In this document: piece after piece, positions 57,401-64,000 of the stretch
Position numbering within the stretch: position 1 is the stretch's first letter
How the letters are laid out: each line of letters starts with the position of its first letter
Origin: Botryosphaeria dothidea
Lineage: Eukaryota > Ascomycota > Dothideomycetes > Botryosphaeriales > Botryosphaeriaceae
DNA: 64,000 nucleotides
NCBI GenBank assembly: GCA_011503125.2
Contig: WWBZ02000051.1
Location: 2,914,001 to 2,978,000, forward strand
Direction: 5' to 3'
Program-made: the position numbers and the translations under genes
Notes under the pieces: model-generated
The model's input: only the letters and a program-made list of their open reading frames with translations
Database searches by the model: none
What the model was told of the DNA's origin: nothing

Positions 57401-60400
57401 CGGAATCGACGAGATAGTTGGCCCCACGATTGCCACGGTCCCGGTGCGGGTGCGCCTGGTGCCATCGCAGACGGTGGAGAATTTTTTGCGCCAGATGCAG
57501 GACCAATCCACAGAGATGATCCCACACGAGCAGTTCGGTCTACGTAATATTTCCAGACTTGGTGCAGACGCCGACGCTGCGTGTAACTTCCAGAGTCTTT
57601 TGGTTGTGCAGCCGGACATCAAGCTGAGTGAAGGCGCAGCATTCACTGCTGACGAGCTTCGTGTGGTGGAAGAGGTGCGTTCCTATGCTCTTACGATGCA
57701 AGTCCGCGTCGAGGAGTCAGAGCTAAGCCTCACGGCAAACTACGACCCGGTGCTCCTGGACGGCCAGTACGTGACATGGTTGCTGAATCAGATGGAGCAC
57801 CTCCTCCAACGACTACTGGCGGACCCACTGGCCCTTTTGCAAGATATCAAGGCTTTTGGTGCGCGCGATGCGGCCCAAATAAAGCAGTGGACACCGGAGC
57901 CCCCGGAATTCGTCAACCGTTGTGTGCACGAGGTCTTCATGGACCGCGTGCGAGAAACGCCAGACAAGGTAGCGGTGCATTCGTGGGATGGAGATGTGAC
58001 GTACGCGGAACTGGACGAGCTCTCTACCCGCCTTGCTTGGCACCTATCCCAGCTCGGTGTTGTAGCTGAAGATGCTGTGCCTATCTTGTCGGAGAAGTCT
58101 CTGTGGACAGAGGTGGCACTCCTCGGAGCCATCAAAGCAGGCGCTACTTTCGTCTTGCTCGATCCGGACCATCCTCCAGCGCGGTTGCAGGGGATCGTGG
58201 CGGACGTCGAGGCCAAGTTCATTCTTAGCTCGGCGCAGTTCGCATCGTTGGCGCAGTCGCTGGGCAACCTCCGCGTTGTGGTTGTTGGGGAGGCCATGAT
58301 TGCCGGGTTGCCGCGCACCAAGGGACTTCCACCTTCAGGCGTTTTGCCGAGACACGCGCTGTACATCCACTTCTCCTCTGGGACGACAGGAAAGCCGAAA
58401 GGCTCCATCATTGAACATTGTTCGTACTCGTCCTCAGCGGCTGCAACGTGCCGGGCGATGGACCTCAGCCCCGAGCCAGACTCGGCGAACCGCGTGCTGC
58501 ACTTTGCCTCACACAGCTACGATCAGTGTATCGGTGAGATGCTGGGGACTATCATGCACGGAGGGTGCTTGTGTATACCATCTGATTTCGAGCGCAACAA
58601 TGACGTTGTCGGCGCCATCAACAAGTACCATTGCACGCGGGCAACCTTCACACCTTCTTTTGGAAGACTCGTCAGCCCGGCCGATGTACCCTGCCTGCGC
58701 GTTGTTGTTGTGGGCGGCGAGGCCATGGCTGAGCAGGACATTGAGCATTGGCGCGGCGTACAGCTTTTCAATGCCTACGGCCCCAGTGAGACGACCGTAT
58801 CCAGCTGCATCAAGCGCTCGCCTGGCATTGACGGCAGCGACTACCGCAGCATTGGCTACGGCATCGATGCTGCCCGCTATTACATTGTCGAGCCCGGCAA
58901 CCCCGACCAGCTCACCCCGCTTGGAGGCCTCGGCGAGGTTGTCATTGACGGGCCTACTGTAGCCCGAGAGTACCTCAAAGAGCCCGAGAAGTCGAAGGCT
59001 GCCTTTGTTGACCGTCCATCCTGGCTTCCTTATGACGCCGTTCCACCCGGCCGCAAGCTCTACCGCACAGGCGATATGGCAAGGTATGCGTCTAACGGCG
59101 AGATTATCTTCCTCGGCCGCCGGGACACGCAGGTCAAACTGCGCAGCCAGCGTCTGGAGTTGGCCGAAGTGGACCATCACATTGCGCGCCTACTGCCCGC
59201 CTCGGCCGAGGTGGTGTCGGATGTAGTCGTCAGTGCCACGTCAAGCACACCCATGCTGGCTGCCTTCATCCGTCTCAAGAACAACGCCCACCACAACGAT
59301 GGCAACGCGAACCTGCTTGATGAAGACGCGGCAGCCAGTCCGGAGTGGGCGTCGTTGCGGGACCGCATTGATGGGCAGCTGGCCAAGCTGCTCCCGGGAT
59401 ACATGATCCCCTCTGTCTACGTGCCCCTGAAGCGCCTCCCTTTCACCCGCTCGCACAAGGTTGAGCGCAAGCAGCTGCGTGCTCTGGTGGCGGCCTTTTC
59501 GGCAGAGCAACTGGCCACCTTCTCGCATGCCGCACGCCACAAGAGGCTGCCTACCAATGCTATGGAACGTCAGATGCGGGCTCAATGGGCGGTAGTGCTT
59601 GGCATGGAAGCTGAGAGCATCAGCATCGACGACAATTTCTTCCGCCTGGGTGGAGATTCTATCGACGCGATGAAATTGGTGGCAACAGTCCGGGCGCAGG
59701 GCGTCCACCTGACCATGGCTATTGTTTTCCAGCACCCACGGCTGATGGACATGTGTCTCGCGGCCAGCACCGGATCTACGATGGAGCGCGGGGATGATGT
59801 GATCCCCCCCTTCTCACTCATCGAGGCAGCCCTGGTGAATGAGCTCCGCCAGGAGGCTTGCCGTCAGTGCCGCATCAGCCCAGCACTCATTGAGGACATT
59901 TACCCCTGTACACCGCTGCAGGAGGGAATGCTTGCTGTGTCGATGAAGCGACCGGGCATGGAAATGGCGCAGATGAGCTTCACGCTCCCCTCGCGCGTCA
60001 ACCTGGACCGCTTTAAGCGTTCGTGGGAAGCTGCAGTGCGGCGCAATGCCATCCTGCGCACACGTCTAATCTCGACTGAGGCGGGCGCTTTCCAGGTTGT
60101 GACCAGCGAGCATGCTGAGTGGACGTCGGCATACGGCCTGCAGGAGTATCTGCGCTGCGACCGGGCTCAGCCCATGGCCGATGGCGATCGTCTTACGCGT
60201 TTTGCGCTAGTTGCAGATGGAGGTCTCACCAGTGAGACCCACTGCGTCCTCACGATTCACCATGCGCTGTATGATGGGTGGTCGTGGGCACTACTTGAGC
60301 GCGCGGTCGAGGACGCGTATGCTGGCGAGCCACCGCTCAAAGCGCCTCCGTTCAACCGGTTTGTCCGCTACCTCCAGCACCAGGCCCGCGATGAAGCAGG

Positions 60401-63400
60401 CACGAAATTCTGGACCGACGAGCTCACTGACTGCGATGCCGCCGCTTTCCCTTCCCTACCCGCTGCCGGCCACGAACCCACTGCTGATGCGTTCATCCAA
60501 CGCCACATCGAACTCGTGCCATCAGGCATCACTGCCGCCGCCCTCCTGCGTGCCGCATGGGCCCTTGTGGTTGCCGCTCATACTGGTCGCAACGATGTTG
60601 TATTCGGTGTCACGGTGACTGGGAGAACAGCGCCAGTCACCGGCATCGAGCACATGCTCGGCCCAACCTTCGTCACCGTCCCCTTCCGCGTTCGCGTCGA
60701 CCGGTCCGAGTCTCCCGCAGGCTTCCTCCAGCACGTCCAGGAGAAAGCCGGCGCCATGCAGCCCTTCGAGCACGTCGGCCTGCCGGCAATCGCCCGCGCC
60801 AGCCCCGCCGCCGCCGAGGCCTGCCGCTTCCAGAACGTGCTCGTCGTGCAGGCCGGCGCAAGCGACGAGAATCTCCACCAGCCCGGCAACGACGGCGGTG
60901 TGCTGGGCCAGCGCAAGGATCGCGATGCCGGCCTCGCCACCTTCAACAACTACGCCCTTATGCTCGAGTGCGAGCCGTCGCGCGGCGGCGTGCAGATCAA
61001 CGCCAGCTTCGATCCGCGGCTGCTCGGCCACGTGCAAATGCGCAGGGTCATCGATCAGTTCGCGCACGCTGCCCGCGAGCTGTTGAGGTGCGCTGACATG
61101 CAGCAGCACAGCATCCGTCTTCGGGAGCTCGATTTCGTGAGCCCGGAGGACTACGCTGAGATTGCTGCGTGGAACCGCAGTCCGCCGGTTGTGATCGAGA
61201 AGCGCGTCCACGATATTATCGAGGAGAGAGCCGCTGCGGCGCCTGATGCCGAGGCTGTGTGCGCTTGGGACGGCAGCTTGACGTACAGGCAGCTCAATGA
61301 CCAAGCCGGACGCGTGGCGGCTAGACTTCGAGGACTGGGCGCTGCGGCTGGTTGCATTGTCCCCGTGGCATTTGAGAAGTCGATGTGGGCGGTGGTCGCC
61401 ATGCTGGCTGTCTTGAAGAGCGGTGCCGCTTTCGCCCTGCTTGATCCTGTGCAGCATCCCGCGAGCAGAGTGCAGGAGCTGGCTGGAGATATTTCTGCGA
61501 AAGTAGTGGTCTGCAGCCCGACTCACGCCAACATCTTTGAGGGACGCGTCGAGCATGTCGTTGCATTGTCGTCTGATATCGTCAAGTCGCTGCCCGCTGG
61601 AGAGCTTCCAAAGGACGCCTGTACCCCTGACGACCCTTTTTGCGTCATGTTTACTTCGGGCAGCACAGGCAAACCGAAAGCTATTCTACACACTCATTCC
61701 GGGCTCGCATCCAGCTTCGAAGCTTTCGGCCCATGCCTCAACGTCAACCCCGGCAGCCGAGTCTTCCAATTCGCGGCGTACGCTTTCGACGCCAGCGTCG
61801 GAGACAACATCGCGACGCTCATGCAGGGCGGCTGCATCTGCGTGCCCTCGGACGCCGACCGCATGGGCGACTTCGCAGGCGCCTTCGCCCGCCTCCGCGC
61901 CAACTACGTCCACGTCACGCCGTCACTGGGCCGCCAGCTCCAGCCGGACGAGCTGCCGGGCCTGCGCACGCTCATGCTCGGCGGCGAGATGCTGCAGCAG
62001 ACGGAACTGCGCCGTTGGGCCCACCGCGCCCGCCTCATTTCCGGTTATGGCCCGGCCGAATCGTCGCTGTGCACCGCCGGCACTCTCGCGCCGGGCGTCA
62101 GGGAGCCGCCGAACTTGGGCTTCCCTGTCGGCTGCCGCATGTGGGTTGCGGACGCGGAAGACGCCACAAGGTTGGCACCCGTGGGCGTTGTCGGGCAGCT
62201 CGTCGTCGAGGGCCCGGTCAATGCTGCGGGTGGCTACCTGAACGATGCGGAGCGCACGGCCAAGAGCTTCGTGATGCCCGGCACGGAGCAGTATACGAAG
62301 TGGGATCCCGGAAACGGGGCCACGAATACCCAGCGTATGTTCCGCACGGGCGACCTCGTGCGCTATGCCGCCGACGGCACGGTCGAGTTCGTCGAGAGGG
62401 CAGACACGCAGATCAAGCTGCGCGGACAGCGCGTCGAGGTGGCCGAGGTCGAGTGCGCCATGCTCGAGGCGCTTGCAGCTGAAGGCTTCCATGGTGACAG
62501 CGCAATTGGCCAGGTCGCTCCGACGGACGGCGCTTCGGTGCTTGCCGCCTTCTTGTGCTTTGACGATGGAAAGGCCTCTCCGGAGACACTTCAGCGTCTC
62601 CTGTCTGGCCTTACTACTGCGCTGTCCGGCCGTCTCTTGCCGTACATGATTCCCACGGTGATCATCCCGATTGAGAAGATGCCCCGTACCGCGTCGAACA
62701 AGGTCGACCGCAAGCAGCTGCGCGCTATGGGCGCCGAGCTGTCTCCAGATCAATTGGCGTCACTTTCCAGAGTTGACGGCAGAGCGGGCCGCAAGCCTAC
62801 AACTTCTCCAGAGAAGACCCTGTGTGCTCTTGTGGCAAGGGTTCTGGGCGTTCCAGAGGCGCAAGTCTATGCGGACGACATGTTCGCCCGTTTGGGTGGT
62901 GATTCCATTCAGGGAATGCGTCTTGTTGCTACGGCACGAGAGCATGGGCTCTCCTTTACAGTTGCAGACCTCTTCAAAGAACCAACAATAGCCGCTCTTG
63001 CCAAGAAGAGTGCTTCTTCCGAGGTTCTCGCAGCAAACAAATCCGCAGGACCTACAACAACAACCACCATCGACCGTCGCAGGAGCTCAGGCTTCACTCG
63101 CCGATTCATGTTTGAGGTCGTTGCGCGCGCTCAAGGCTGGGATGCGCGGGACATTCAGGATTTATACCCGTGCACGCCGCTGCAGGAGGGTCTCATGTCA
63201 CTGTCTTTGGAGCGTCACGGCGCCTACGTCTCTCACAACGTCTTCGAGCTGCCGGACGGGCTCAACGCCGACCGCTTCCGCTCAGCATGGGCGCGGGTCG
63301 TGGCCGACAACGCCATCCTCCGCACGCGCATCGTGCAGCTCGAGGGCAGCGGCGCAACTGTCCAGATAGTGCTGGACGAGGCACCACAATGGCAGATCGA

Positions 63401-64000
63401 CGAGGGGGCCAGCCTTGCCCAAGTCATCGAGGAAGAAAGAGGCATCAAAGTCGAGCTGGGCAGCCCGTTGAACCGGTGGCGCGAAGTCGTCGAGGGCAGT
63501 AAGCGCTTCTTGGTGTGGACGGCGCACCACAGCACGTACGACGGTTGGTCGATGAAGCTGGTCATCGAGCAGGTCGAGGCGACGTATCGCGGGGCTGCCA
63601 CGGGCGACCATCCGCTCTTCTCGCCCCGCCCGGCGTTCCGTTCATTCGTCTCGGATGTCGAGGCGTCGGCAGAGCGGTCGAGGACGTTTTGGAAGAAGGA
63701 GTTTGAGGGCAAGCCGCTGACTACTTTTCCGCCACCGCCGGGCCCGGGGTGCAGGCCCAGGGTGACAAGGTTTGAGAGTCGGAAGGTGGAGATTCGACGC
63801 AAGAAGGGCTCGCGCATCACGACGCCTACGTTGATCCGGGCGGCCTGGGCGCTGCTGTTGTGGCAACATTCGGACGAAGACAACTCGGATGGCGGAAGTT
63901 CAGTGCTTTTTGGAACCGTCTCGTCCGGACGGTCCAGCTCATCACTTCCGGGCATTGAGCGTGTTGTCGGCCCAACCATGTGCACGCTGCCAGCTGCAGT
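54490..64000 (+). CDS. Nonribosomal peptide synthetase, A-T-C-A-T-C-A-T-C..., 3' end beyond window
   Basis: Exons 54490-54838, 54894-55555 and 55623 to beyond 64000; the last is open for at least 8,378 nt, giving about 3,130 residues in the window. Module 1: A1 about 54610-56230 (SSGTTGKPKG, YRTGDLVKY, GKIDRR), T1 about 56300-56500 with core LQLGDS, C1 about 56640-57880 (HHAVYDGWS). Module 2: A2 about 57930-59480 (SSGTTGKPKG, AYGPSET), T2 LGGDSIDAM near 59650, C2 HHALYDGWS near 60260. Module 3: A3 about 61200-62740 (TSGSTGKPKA, GYGPAESS), T3 LGGDSIQGM near 62900, C3 from about 63150 with HHSTYDGWS. The three C domains keep HHxxxDG. There is no starter C domain, so A1 loads the first unit. Hand-read specificity codes: A1 D-T-S-C-A-G-V-V-W-K, A2 D-Q-G-T-V-G-A-V-S-K, A3 D-A-G-H-M-G-G-L-C-K; all keep Asp235 and Lys517, so alpha-amino acids are expected. 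Product unknown. Confidence 0.95.

Noticed and set aside
60522..61556. Minus-strand 344-codon frame opposite the NRPS
   Set aside because: Antisense shadow in GC-rich NRPS coding DNA; the NRPS frame is continuous through it.

Overview
This window is nuclear DNA of a filamentous ascomycete (Pezizomycotina). The evidence is short introns (about 45-110 nt, GT-AG with CTAAC/CTGAC-like branch points), eukaryotic gene types (dynactin p25, Mediator kinase Ssn3, YGR210C-type GTPase, Hcs1 helicase), fungal-only families (Zn2Cys6 regulator, NLR-like ankyrin protein, multimodular NRPS) and a fungal Ty1/copia element. I do not assign a genus.

Layout. 0-26 kb is mostly housekeeping: 3' part of a YGR210C-like GTPase (+), dynactin p25 (-), a MetE-like zinc methyltransferase (-), SSN3/CDK8 (-), a Vps73-type MFS sugar-transporter homologue (+), a degraded multi-membrane-span gene (-), an 871-residue fungal-specific coiled-coil protein (-), the Hcs1/SMUBP2-type helicase (-) divergent from endonuclease III NTH1 (+), a cytochrome P450 (+) and an Mtr/AVT-type amino acid transporter (+). 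26-33 kb holds a long ankyrin-repeat NLR/STAND-like gene on the minus strand that is broken by a stop and several frame changes. 33-38.6 kb is a small metabolic group: FAD-dependent oxidoreductase (-), type-B carboxylesterase (+), DUF3237 protein (+).

38.7-46 kb is one MFS transporter gene (-) cut in two by a complete 5,350-bp Ty1/copia retrotransposon. The two 136-bp LTRs read as identical, and a 5-bp target duplication (ACATA) flanks the element. The gag-pol frame is a single frame of 1,529 codons but carries four internal stops, so a recently inserted copy already lacks coding capacity.

46-64 kb looks like a secondary-metabolite cluster: a GNAT acetyltransferase (+), a Zn2Cys6 regulator (-), an ABCC/MRP-type ABC exporter (-) and, divergent from it across a 323-bp promoter, a very large NRPS (+) that runs off the right edge. 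The NRPS begins directly with an adenylation domain and reads A-T-C-A-T-C-A-T-C in the visible part. The natural reading is regulator plus exporter plus synthetase for a small peptide. The disrupted MFS gene and the GNAT sit at the cluster edge and may or may not belong to it.

Exon-intron models were built by hand from splice signals, reading-frame closure and family conservation. Where lengths are given for multi-exon genes, the joined frame closes exactly in codons.
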